A DNA stretch of 64,000 nt from the NCBI RefSeq assembly GCF_002897295.1, contig NZ_BEXF01000025.1:1-64000 (forward strand), written 5' to 3'. The stretch's first letter is position 1, and every line of letters begins with the position of its first letter. The notes beneath the pieces were generated by a model that made no database searches, was not told the DNA's origin, and was given only the letters and a program-made list of their open reading frames with translations. The position numbers and the translations under genes were made by a program. Below, piece after piece: positions 50,114-57,459 of the stretch. Source of the DNA: Brevibacillus reuszeri. Lineage in GTDB: Bacteria; Bacillota; Bacilli; Brevibacillales; Brevibacillaceae.

Positions 50114-51460
50114 CTACATACTATTTCCAGCTTCCTGCTGATAATACTTGTGCAAAACCAGATTTCCTAGCGAATTGGTCGTCGCGTTTGCCCGTTTTAA
50201 CAAAATACCCTGTTTGAAAGCAAAAAGGGCATCTATATCGGCTGGGAGAGTACGAGCGGGTACAGGTATGCTGTCTGTCTTGCGGATGAGTGGTTTTTGT
50301 GCCGCCAAGTGAAAGCCCCAGTCACCGAAGGAAGGGACCAGACAGTGATAGGGTTGTGTGTGAAGTCCCGCAGCCTTTAACGAGAGCTCTATACTCCAAT
50401 AAACACTGGGTGCGTCTTCGGGAGAAAACGACTGGCAAACCATTACACCATCATCAGAAAGCTGTGCAGCGAGGCGTTGAAAAAATTCCGTGGTGTACAG
50501 CGCGCTAATGATTTCATCGGCTGGATCAGGAAAGTCCACGATGATGATCTGATAGGAAGGTCGTTGCAAGTCCAAAAATTGAGCAGCATCCTGAGGATGA
50601 ACGTGTACACGCGGATCATGCAAGGACGACTCGTTCAGTGAAACGACTGCGGGTACGAGCTTAGCTACATCCAGCACCATTGGGTCCAGATCGACAAGGT
50701 CAACATGCTCAACCCCAGGGTACTTGAGGGCTTCTCGTACAGCGAGTCCGTCACCACCACCTACAATGAGTACACGTTTATGGGATGCAGCATACAGGAA
50801 AGCTGGATGAACAAGTGCTTCGTGATAGATTCTTTCATCCAATGAGCTAAATTGCAGCTGCCCGTCCAAGTACATGCGCATGTCGTTTGCCTCGATCAGC
50901 TCCACGCGCTGATAATTACTCGTTCCTTGGTATAGCATGGTATGTTTGCCAGCTAGAATTTCTTTGCGTTCTATCTGGTCGTAGTTGTCACCGCGATTTG
51001 AAGCAGAATCAATCCCCAAGGAGACATTGGAAACAGAAATGTTGTTTGCCTGATCGGACGTGCTTGCAGAATCAAGCCGCGATTGCATGGACCAAATCGC
51101 CGGCTCACCACTGCCTGTGTTAGAGCGATCTATGCCGTATACGAGCGCGCTTTTTGAGGAAAGTCCACGAATAAGTGTTTCAATTTCTGTAGCTGGATCA
51201 TCGTCTCCACATGTAAACAAATCAAAGGCAGCATACGAGTACTCGGGCCACGTGTGAATCGAAATGTGTGAGGTGGAGAGTAGAATAATGCCAGTTACTC
51301 CCTGAGGATCGAATCGGTGGAAGCTAGTCGCCAAGATCTGCATACCAAGTGATGAAACGATTTGATCGAGCAGCTTTTCCAAATGAACGAGATCATCTAG
51401 TAAAAGAGGATCACAATCGAAGGCGTCGACTACAATATGACGTCCCTTTACTCCATTCAT
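50114..51460 (-). CDS. SpeD-SpeE fusion: AdoMet decarboxylase + spermidine synthase
   Basis: The preferred start (MNGVKGRHIVVDAFDC, ATG 51458-51460) has GGGG upstream; the longer frame to 51721 lacks one. The product is 448 residues. Residues 1-115 are a class 1b S-adenosylmethionine decarboxylase proenzyme; the self-cleavage region is LLSTSHISIHTWPEYSYAAF with the pyruvoyl Ser at 64, preceded by Thr where Glu is usual. After a Ser/Asn-rich linker (115-165), residues 170-430 are an aminopropyltransferase with VGGGDGLAVREAL, DLVDLDPMVLDVAK and catalytic VDFPDPAD. One chain thus makes decarboxylated AdoMet and uses it for spermidine synthesis. Confidence 0.88.
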   Translation of the reverse strand: MNGVKGRHIVVDAFDCDPLLLDDLVHLEKLLDQIVSSLGMQILATSFHRFDPQGVTGIILLSTSHISIHTWPEYSYAAFDLFTCGDDDPATEIETLIRGLSSKSALVYGIDRSNTGSGEPAIWSMQSRLDSASTSDQANNISVSNVSLGIDSASNRGDNYDQIERKEILAGKHTMLYQGTSNYQRVELIEANDMRMYLDGQLQFSSLDERIYHEALVHPAFLYAASHKRVLIVGGGDGLAVREALKYPGVEHVDLVDLDPMVLDVAKLVPAVVSLNESSLHDPRVHVHPQDAAQFLDLQRPSYQIIIVDFPDPADEIISALYTTEFFQRLAAQLSDDGVMVCQSFSPEDAPSVYWSIELSLKAAGLHTQPYHCLVPSFGDWGFHLAAQKPLIRKTDSIPVPARTLPADIDALFAFKQGILLKRANATTNSLGNLVLHKYYQQEAGNSM

Positions 51461-51589
51461 TGTGCATCCCCAACCCATTTGCTCAAAGCGAACAACTCCT
51501 TTATCTAATATATGTTCAGGATACGGTGCTGAAAGGATAAAGGTTTGTACGATTGACGCATAGTGACAAGAAATAGGTTGAATTAATAA

Positions 51590-51632
51590 AAGAAAACTAC
51601 CGTCCATAGATGCGTAGACGGTAGTTTCCATG
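51590..51632 (-). terminator. terminator of the DinB-like gene
   Basis: On the minus strand AAACTACCGTC and GACGGTAGTTT arms, followed by TCTTTTATT. Confidence 0.85.
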
Positions 51633-51641
51633 ATGGTACCT

Positions 51642-52136
51642 CTATAAAAATGAGCGTTTTTCTGGCCATGTTCCCTGAAGCTTGCGGATTTGCACGATTT
51701 GTCCTGTGTGAAAGGCATCATGAAGTACGATGCTCATCACACTCTGACCTAAAGGAATACTGGGCAGCGGTTGGTCAAAAGCATCTTCGGTGAGCGAGGC
51801 GAGCTTTTCATGTATTTGACGATGAACTTGCTCCATGCGAGCAACGGTGGCTTGCCATGCCTCTTCATCATCTGGACCGCCTGAGGGAGTAAAGGTGTCA
51901 TCGTTTGTCTCGGCGGATAGGGGGAACTCGGTATTTTGCAAACGATGCAAGAGCCGCTCCTTGAAAAATAACAGGTGACTGACATTTTCCCAGATGGTGT
52001 TAGCGGCTAGGCCATCAGGGCGCCAGCTGGCCTGTGCAGCGGAAAGTCCGGTCAGAGCATCTCTTAGCGGTGGGTACCAATCTTCTTTGTCGTAGGTACA
52101 TTTCCATTCGTGCAGCAGTAATTCCATCCTGTTCAT
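51642..52136 (-). CDS. DinB-like four-helix protein
   Basis: The start at 52136 (MNRMELLLHEWK) is preferred because GAGGAGG lies 7 bases away, too close to the ATG at 52142; the product is 164 residues. It is a DinB/YfiT-like metal-binding helical bundle with His in WENVSHLLFF and the C-terminal HDAFHTGQI pair. Family members include thiol-dependent transferases; the substrate is unknown. It is transcribed alone. Confidence 0.85.
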   Translation of the reverse strand: MNRMELLLHEWKCTYDKEDWYPPLRDALTGLSAAQASWRPDGLAANTIWENVSHLLFFKERLLHRLQNTEFPLSAETNDDTFTPSGGPDDEEAWQATVARMEQVHRQIHEKLASLTEDAFDQPLPSIPLGQSVMSIVLHDAFHTGQIVQIRKLQGTWPEKRSFL

Positions 52137-52309
52137 GTGCATCCTCCTCGTCTGTGAAACGAAATAAGTAGGCGGTATAATGGCTCTAAGGATGATAATG
52201 GTTGTAACTTACAAAATTCATTTTGGTCGTTACAAGGAAAAACATACCATATCCTCGGTTTCCATACAAGAGGTTCTTGAGAGGACATGCAACGAACGGG
52301 GGAGCAGTA

Positions 52310-52867
52310 GTGGAGTGGCTTTGCATTGACTTTTTAAATAGTGATTGGCGAGATTGGCGGGGTTCAGGCAAAAGAGAAAATCGACTGGATAAGCAGGAGT
52401 GGCTGGAGAACTTTTTTCACCAATGGAAGCTGACGCCGCCAGCTCCAGCGGATGAACAGGTCAGGCTGTCACTGTTGCGGCTTCGTGAACAAATGCGCAG
52501 AATCGTAGAAGCAGTGGTCAGCGGTGAAGCCGCGCCACAGGAAGATGTAGATGCATTGAATCACGCATTGGCTTTGGTGCCGTCTTGCATGCGGGTAGCA
52601 GAAGACAAAGAAGGACAAGGCTATCGCCTGGAGCAGATAAGCAAAGCAGAGGGATGGGCGCTCATACAAGGACGAATAGCGGAATCCTTTGCACAGCTTT
52701 TGACGAGCCAGGATGTGCGCCGGATCAAAATTTGCCATAATGACGATTGTAAGTGGGTCTTTTTTGATGAGAGCCGCAATCGGGTAAGACGCTGGTGCGA
52801 TGATAAAATGTGCGGAAATTTGATGAAGGTCCGCCGTTTCCGCGAAAGGCAAAAGGAAAAAGGGTGA
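52310..52867 (+). CDS. CGNR zinc finger protein
   Basis: GTG at 52310 with GGGGGAGC upstream gives 185 residues. An N-terminal ABATE-like stress domain and a C-terminal CGNR zinc ribbon are seen: ICHNDDCKWVFFDESRN, RRWCDDKMCGNLMKVRRFRE, with four Cys and the CGN-x-x-K-x-R-R motif. CGNR proteins are thought to be transcription regulators. It is divergent from the DinB-like gene with a 170-base gap and is followed by a terminator. Confidence 0.85.
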   Translation: MEWLCIDFLNSDWRDWRGSGKRENRLDKQEWLENFFHQWKLTPPAPADEQVRLSLLRLREQMRRIVEAVVSGEAAPQEDVDALNHALALVPSCMRVAEDKEGQGYRLEQISKAEGWALIQGRIAESFAQLLTSQDVRRIKICHNDDCKWVFFDESRNRVRRWCDDKMCGNLMKVRRFRERQKEKG

Positions 52868-52897
52868 AGCGCAAATCGCGTTTCGCCCTTTTATTTT
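52861..52897 (+). terminator. terminator of the CGNR gene
   Basis: GGGTGAAGCGC and GCGTTTCGCCC arms, then TTTTATTTT; the stem overlaps the stop codon. Confidence 0.8.
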
Positions 52898-53007
52898 ACA
52901 GTGACGAAGCTGGGATGAAATGAATCTTTTCATACAAACACGCACATGCAACGGAAAAAGGAGACATAATAAGAAGCAGATAGCTGGGAACGGATGGTGA
53001 TAAACGG

Positions 53008-53760
53008 ATGAGTCGATATCGGAAACGTTGGTTTCAGATTATCGTATTGGCGGTATTGCTTGCTGCCTGTACAGCGATATGGTATTTACGCCCGTATGAG
53101 CCTGATCAGGCAGCTGCTGTGGCTATGCAGGGAGGAGAAGGGATCACGGTCATGAATACAGGTGACTGGATTGCTTTTGAAGGCGGAGAATCGCATGATC
53201 CCGGTATTATCTTTTATCCAGGCGCTCTGGTTAAACCGGAAAGCTACGCTCCACTCGCCAGATCGCTTGCTGGCTCAGGGTATCGAGTATTCATTGCAAA
53301 AATGCCATTAAATTTGGCAGTGAGCGATATGGAACGGGCCAATCAGGTGTTAAAAGCCTATCCGAAGCAGACGTTTGTCATCGGTGGGCACTCTCTAGGT
53401 GGAGCGATGGCTGCTCGTTATGCCCCCGCACATACGGATCGGATTCGCGGTGTTTATTTACTCGGAGCTTATCCGGACAAACAAGGAAGCTTAAAGGAGG
53501 CAGGAATCCCTGTCTTATCACTTCTGGGATCGCGCGATGGGATTGTGAATCAGGAAAAATTTGAGCTGGGAAAAACATATTTACCGGAAAATACGAAGTA
53601 TATGTCCATTGAAGGAGGCAATCACGCTCAATTTGGCAGCTACGGGAAGCAGGACGGAGATCAGCCGGCTGCCATCACCCCGCAGGAGCAATGGCAGCAA
53701 ACAGCTGCAGCGTTGAAGGATTGGATAAGAAGCGAGGTCATGGGTGTGGCTGGGAAATGA
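53008..53760 (+). CDS. membrane-anchored alpha/beta hydrolase
   Basis: The 250-residue product has an N-terminal membrane anchor (residues 9-27, LAACTA). Its alpha/beta hydrolase domain has Ser in the nucleophile elbow GGHSLGGAMAA, Asp in LGSRDGIV and His in GGNHAQFG, a full triad. The pattern PGALVKPESYAPLARSLAGS fits the YdeN/DUF-type hydrolases. The substrate is not known. Its 3' end overlaps the convergent S24-like gene by 23 bases. Confidence 0.88.
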   Translation: MSRYRKRWFQIIVLAVLLAACTAIWYLRPYEPDQAAAVAMQGGEGITVMNTGDWIAFEGGESHDPGIIFYPGALVKPESYAPLARSLAGSGYRVFIAKMPLNLAVSDMERANQVLKAYPKQTFVIGGHSLGGAMAARYAPAHTDRIRGVYLLGAYPDKQGSLKEAGIPVLSLLGSRDGIVNQEKFELGKTYLPENTKYMSIEGGNHAQFGSYGKQDGDQPAAITPQEQWQQTAAALKDWIRSEVMGVAGK

Positions 53761-54145
53761 TTCCGCTGACAACGCCTGTGATCCGAATGTTTTCAGAAGG
53801 GAGGATGAGGGGCTCATCGTCCTCGTTGGTGGTCGTAAACACACACTCTACCGGATTGACATCAGCCGCGATGCGAACGATAAATTGCCCTTCCTGTCTG
53901 ACTAGAACGGGTCTGTCCTTAATCGGTTCCATCGAAAAATTGGAGATCAGCAAGGCATCTCCCGCAAGTATGCCGAGTCCACTGAGCCCCGAGTCGCGCA
54001 TAATGAGCGCAAAATTAGCTACATGGTAGCTGGCGACCTGAATGGCAGGATAAAGAGAAAGCTCTTCGTCATTTCCGATTGCCAGATCAAAAAAATGAGT
54101 GCTGTAGGCATCTCCTGCGACGAAGATGTGCTTCATTTTAGTCAA
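53738..54145 (-). CDS. LexA-like S24 domain protein with altered dyad
   Basis: The TTG at 54145 lies 3 bases after AAAGGAGG, while the ATG at 54136 lies 12 bases from it, so the start is uncertain; the product is 135 or 132 residues. The order FALIMRDSGLSGLGILAGDA, KDRPVLVRQEGQFIVRIA and ENIRITGVVSGII matches the S24/LexA C-terminal domain, without a DNA-binding part. The nucleophile Ser (S52) is kept, but the base Lys position (IVRIA, R91) is Arg, so self-cleavage may be lost. It is third in a minus-strand row with an ImmA-like peptidase and an XRE repressor. Confidence 0.7.
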   Translation of the reverse strand: MTKMKHIFVAGDAYSTHFFDLAIGNDEELSLYPAIQVASYHVANFALIMRDSGLSGLGILAGDALLISNFSMEPIKDRPVLVRQEGQFIVRIAADVNPVECVFTTTNEDDEPLILPSENIRITGVVSGIISQPHP

Positions 54146-54172
54146 TGGCCTCCTTTTCTTAAGCGGCTGGAC

Positions 54173-54697
54173 TTACCAAAAAACAGGTACGCCCCTTGCG
54201 TGCAAGCGAGCGAGGACGCGGTCGAATCGTCTGCTTGCCATCGAGAGCGGGACGCGAAACCGCTGTGCCAGCAGAGCGGGTGCATCGAAACGGGAGCAAT
54301 CTGCCAAGAGTGGACTGATCATGAAAAAGGGCAGCAGCAGATGCTCAGCAAAGTGGTTTGCCTGTGATTCCTGCCAATCGATCATCCATGTAGTGCTTTG
54401 AGGCTGAACACCCTCATGCAAAAGTAAATGCCCCAGCTCGTGTGCGATTTTGACTCTTTGGTAAGCAGGCTCTAGTCGCTCATCGACAGCAATGATGTAC
54501 CTGTTTTTTAGTGTTGGATGCTCATGAGCTCTGCTGCGGCCGTTAATTTCAATAATTTCGATGCCGTATGTCTCGCATAAACGATGCAGATCGATTTGCT
54601 CGGGCTCCTCCATGCCCAAGTGTCGTAGAAGCATGTACACCCGGCTCTCCATCCAGGTCTGCGGCTCGCAGATTTCTTGAAAAAAAGGTAGAAACAT
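54173..54697 (-). CDS. ImmA/IrrE-family metallopeptidase
   Basis: The start at 54697 has GGGAGGCGG 9 bases upstream and gives 174 residues. Zinc-binding HELGH is at residues 86-90, with the downstream E-x-x-A-N-x-F-A-E block (ESQANHFAEHLLLP) providing the third ligand. ImmA-type peptidases cleave XRE repressors such as ImmR in ICEBs1 upon DNA damage or cell signals. The gene has its own LexA-type box (54729-54742) and lies downstream of an XRE gene, with a terminator between. Confidence 0.88.
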   Translation of the reverse strand: MFLPFFQEICEPQTWMESRVYMLLRHLGMEEPEQIDLHRLCETYGIEIIEINGRSRAHEHPTLKNRYIIAVDERLEPAYQRVKIAHELGHLLLHEGVQPQSTTWMIDWQESQANHFAEHLLLPFFMISPLLADCSRFDAPALLAQRFRVPLSMASRRFDRVLARLHARGVPVFW

Positions 54698-54728
54698 CCA
54701 GTGTTCCGCCTCCCATACCAATAAAAAT

Positions 54729-54742
54729 GGAACGTACGTTCT
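54729..54742 (-). promoter_or_regulatory. LexA box upstream of the ImmA-like gene
   Basis: On the minus strand AGAACGTACGTTCC, which matches CGAACRNRYGTTYC except for the first base, 32 bases before the start codon. Confidence 0.75.
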
Positions 54743-54757
54743 GTTTTGGCCGTGAAA

Positions 54758-54778
54758 GAAAACCCCGCAATGGGGTTA
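54758..54778. terminator. hairpin at the end of the XRE gene
   Basis: AACCCCGCAATGGGGTT; T-rich on both sides in the respective direction (TTTTTTTTT on the plus side, TTTTCTTTC on the minus side). It directly follows the XRE stop codon. Confidence 0.7.
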
Positions 54779-55225
54779 TTTTTTTTTCAAATCTTCCGTT
54801 ATGTCGAACAAAGAAGGCGGCCTTGTTTCTCGTACCTGACGTACCTTCAGCTGCTTTTTCAAATCGTACCAGTAACGACGAATCTCTTTTTTCTCTTCTT
54901 CAGATGCCTCCAGATAACCATCCAAAAAGTAATAGTCATCCGGGTCGTCGATTTTTTCCTGCAAAAGCTCGTCCAAAGAACGCTGTTCCTTAGCCAGGGA
55001 AGCTGATGCAGCGGTGTTTGCTATTACATCGTTTGTTCGACCGAGCAGCCAATCCGTCGTGACCTCAAGTATATCTGCCAACTGCCGCAGCATATCGTTA
55101 GGCGGCGTGCTGTGATTGTTTTCATAGTTGCTGATCGTCCCTTTTGTTGTGCAGACATGCTCTGCCAACTCTTCCTGGGTCAGACCTTTTGCCTTACGGG
55201 CTATGCGCAAGCGCTGGGATAGCAT
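54776..55225 (-). CDS. XRE family repressor (ImmR-like)
   Basis: The start at 55225 (MLSQRLRIARKAKGLTQEEL) has GGAAGGA upstream; a TTG at 55258 is an alternative. The 149-residue product has an N-terminal Cro/C1 helix-turn-helix (residues 3-60: LTQEELAEHVCTTKGTISNY, ENNHSTPPNDMLRQLADILE), then TTDWLLGRTND, the usual end of this domain in SinR/ImmR-like repressors. The C-terminal half is acidic and helical (about 85-130). It is divergent from the Rhs toxin operon; TTGTAC/GTACAA sites between them are the likely operators. Confidence 0.88.
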   Translation of the reverse strand: MLSQRLRIARKAKGLTQEELAEHVCTTKGTISNYENNHSTPPNDMLRQLADILEVTTDWLLGRTNDVIANTAASASLAKEQRSLDELLQEKIDDPDDYYFLDGYLEASEEEKKEIRRYWYDLKKQLKVRQVRETRPPSLFDITEDLKKK

Positions 55226-55251
55226 GAGCGAGCCAGTCCTTCCATAGAGGA

Positions 55252-55269
55252 TGTACAACTATATTGTAC
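55252..55269. promoter_or_regulatory. candidate XRE operator 1
   Basis: TGTACAA (55252-55258) and TTGTAC (55264-55269) form an inverted repeat within the 5' leader of the repressor gene. Confidence 0.6.
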
Positions 55270-55319
55270 TAGAAGAGAGAGAAAAAGAAAAGATTGTATG
55301 ATGATTTTATTTTTTATGA

Positions 55320-55349
55320 TTGACTAACAAGAAACTTGTACTTTATTAT
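55320..55349 (+). promoter_or_regulatory. promoter of the Rhs toxin operon
   Basis: TTGACT (55320-55325), 18-base spacer, TATTAT (55344-55349). The XRE half site TTGTAC lies within the spacer. Confidence 0.65.
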
Positions 55350-55359
55350 GTTTGTACAA
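55336..55359. promoter_or_regulatory. candidate XRE operator 2
   Basis: TTGTAC (55336-55341) and the 8-bp palindrome TTGTACAA (55352-55359) flank and overlap the -10 of the toxin promoter. Confidence 0.62.
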
Positions 55360-55366
55360 CTGAATA

Positions 55367-55380
55367 GGAACGTTTGTTCT
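55367..55380. promoter_or_regulatory. LexA box at the toxin promoter
   Basis: GGAACGTTTGTTCT; its complement AGAACAAACGTTCC is identical to the box of YolD copy 2 (9152-9165). It lies about 18 bases after the -10. Confidence 0.75.
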
Positions 55381-55530
55381 GTTTTGAGAATGGATGTGCG
55401 TTTGGAAGCAAGCGCGAATGTCCATTCAATCCATGCTGAGAAAAGGAGGAGTGGAAAAAGAGAGCGACGAGAACGAGACGCATGAGGAAATACGTGAGCA
55501 AAAAACAGAAAAGAAAGTGGTGAAACGTAC

Positions 55531-57441
55531 ATGAGAGAAAGAATTTCCGTCTTGGTGTTGATCCTGCTGATTCTGGCTGTCTTTTCGATGCCTGAGGGAG
55601 TGACGACAGCGGCACAGGACCAGGCCCCCATGGATGAAATTTCGCAGATGGATCAGGAGATTTTGGGGCTGCATCAGACGCTAGAGTTTTTCCAGGCTGT
55701 TGCTATCCGAAAAGGAAACGAGAAGCTGGCGAATCAGATCTTGCAGCAAGCATCCGCTTATTTTGAGCGGGCCAAAGACCTGCACAAGCAGCAGCCTACG
55801 ACAGATGAACAGCTACTGGCACAAAAAGAGCAAATCAGGAATTTGCAAGCTGAGTATGATCGAGCAGTGGCAGGCTATTGGGCGGAGCTGCTTCCTGAGC
55901 TTGGTCCAAAATTAGCTGAGTCAAATCAGCAAGCAAAAGGAAAAGCAAGCGAAAACGCGACCTTGCTCGCCATCGATCCTGCCATCGATCCGTTTGAACC
56001 AAATGATGACTTTGCAACCAGCTACCCGATTACAAGCGGGAATTACTACGAGTCCAAGCTTTCTACAAGCACAGACAAGGATGTATATCGCTTTGACTCA
56101 GGGGCGTTAACCGGATCGTTGACGGTGAAATTGACAGTTCCGAAAACAAAGGATTACGACCTCCTGGTAACAGAGGGTCCCAGCACGGTAGTTGATATCA
56201 GCGCAACGGAGCAATTAGGGGGAGAAGAAACGGTTAGCTTTCAGGTCAAGCCAAATACGACCTACTACATGACCGTATTCAGCTTTAACAAGCATTTCAG
56301 CACGACAGACACTTACTGGCTGCGGCTTGATAAAGTGACGAAAACGTTGAGCGCCGCTTCGCCCATTGATGTCAGCCTGCCGCTAGGAGAAGCGCCTGCG
56401 TACAAATTTACAGCACCAGTGACGGGAACCTATCGCTTTTATACAGGTCCTTACGGGGGATTTGGCGCAACAACGGATACCGCGCTGTTTCTGTTTTCGG
56501 ACGAGCAGCTGTCAGCACTGCTCGAATTTAATGACGATGCGACAGATGGCTCCCTTTTCTCCGAGATGAAAGTAGATCTGGTGGCTGGAGTTTCGTATTA
56601 CGTCTACCTCACTTCGGCTGACAAGACAAAAGGCGTGCATGCGAGACTGACCGCCGCTTTGGATACAAAGGCAACAGTCGCTTCTGCTACGATTCGTGAA
56701 TCGACAGCAAACGATGGCACGATTACCGACAAGCAGGTGATCAACCTCGCTGCGGGTACGTTTGCAACGGATGCTGCCGCAAGTGTTACGGTAAACAATT
56801 TGCCAGCAGGACTACAGCCAATTGTGACGCGTACGAGCAGCCAGCAGCTTACAGTCCAGTTTGGAGGCAAAGCACTGTCTCATGAGAGCAAGCACAGTGT
56901 CCCAAACGTAACGATCACGATTCCGAAAGCCAAAGTGGCAGGAGTCGTCGCTGATCTGGTGACCAATCCGTTCGCCATTTCCTTTACAGACACAGAAAGC
57001 TTGTATGTAACGACGCCACAAGACATCAATCTTGCTGCCGGAGTCAAAAAAATCGTGAAGCTGACCGCGCCAGCTACCGGAAGCTTTGACATTTTTACGA
57101 GCTACTATGGGGGAAATTCAGCAGAGGGAACTAGCAATACATGGCTCGGGGTATATGAGGACTATGCACAGACGCAATTGCTCGCTGCAAATGATGACGG
57201 AGGTCAGCCGCCCTTTTCTAAAGTCACCCTGCCTCTGCAAAAAGGCAAGGATTACTACGTCGTTTTGACTGGCGGCAGCAATAACTCTGTCCATGCCCGG
57301 CTAAGCGCCCGTTATCTCGGAGTGGAGTATGTGTACAACGCAAAAGGACAGCTTGTGCAAATCAAGCAAAACGGCACGATTTTGACGGAATTCACCTACG
57401 ATGGCAACGGAAATCTCATCAAAAAACAGGTTCATCAATAA
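55531..57441 (+). CDS. secreted PPC-domain protein with Rhs-type C-terminal tail
   Basis: The 636-residue product has a signal peptide (about 1-28, VTTAAQD). A helical segment (30-140) is followed by at least three PPC-type beta domains: DPFEPNDDFATSYPI...YYMTVFSF, APAYKFTAPVTGTYRFYTGP and LTAPATGSFDIFTSYYGG. It ends with YVYNAKGQLVQI...FTYDGNGNLIKKQ, two YD repeats of the Rhs type. The WapA-like gene starts 18 bases later, so the two are cotranscribed. It may assist export, wall display or processing of the toxin. Confidence 0.82.
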   Translation: MRERISVLVLILLILAVFSMPEGVTTAAQDQAPMDEISQMDQEILGLHQTLEFFQAVAIRKGNEKLANQILQQASAYFERAKDLHKQQPTTDEQLLAQKEQIRNLQAEYDRAVAGYWAELLPELGPKLAESNQQAKGKASENATLLAIDPAIDPFEPNDDFATSYPITSGNYYESKLSTSTDKDVYRFDSGALTGSLTVKLTVPKTKDYDLLVTEGPSTVVDISATEQLGGEETVSFQVKPNTTYYMTVFSFNKHFSTTDTYWLRLDKVTKTLSAASPIDVSLPLGEAPAYKFTAPVTGTYRFYTGPYGGFGATTDTALFLFSDEQLSALLEFNDDATDGSLFSEMKVDLVAGVSYYVYLTSADKTKGVHARLTAALDTKATVASATIRESTANDGTITDKQVINLAAGTFATDAAASVTVNNLPAGLQPIVTRTSSQQLTVQFGGKALSHESKHSVPNVTITIPKAKVAGVVADLVTNPFAISFTDTESLYVTTPQDINLAAGVKKIVKLTAPATGSFDIFTSYYGGNSAEGTSNTWLGVYEDYAQTQLLAANDDGGQPPFSKVTLPLQKGKDYYVVLTGGSNNSVHARLSARYLGVEYVYNAKGQLVQIKQNGTILTEFTYDGNGNLIKKQVHQ

Positions 57442-57459
57442 AAATAAGGAGGGAAATCG

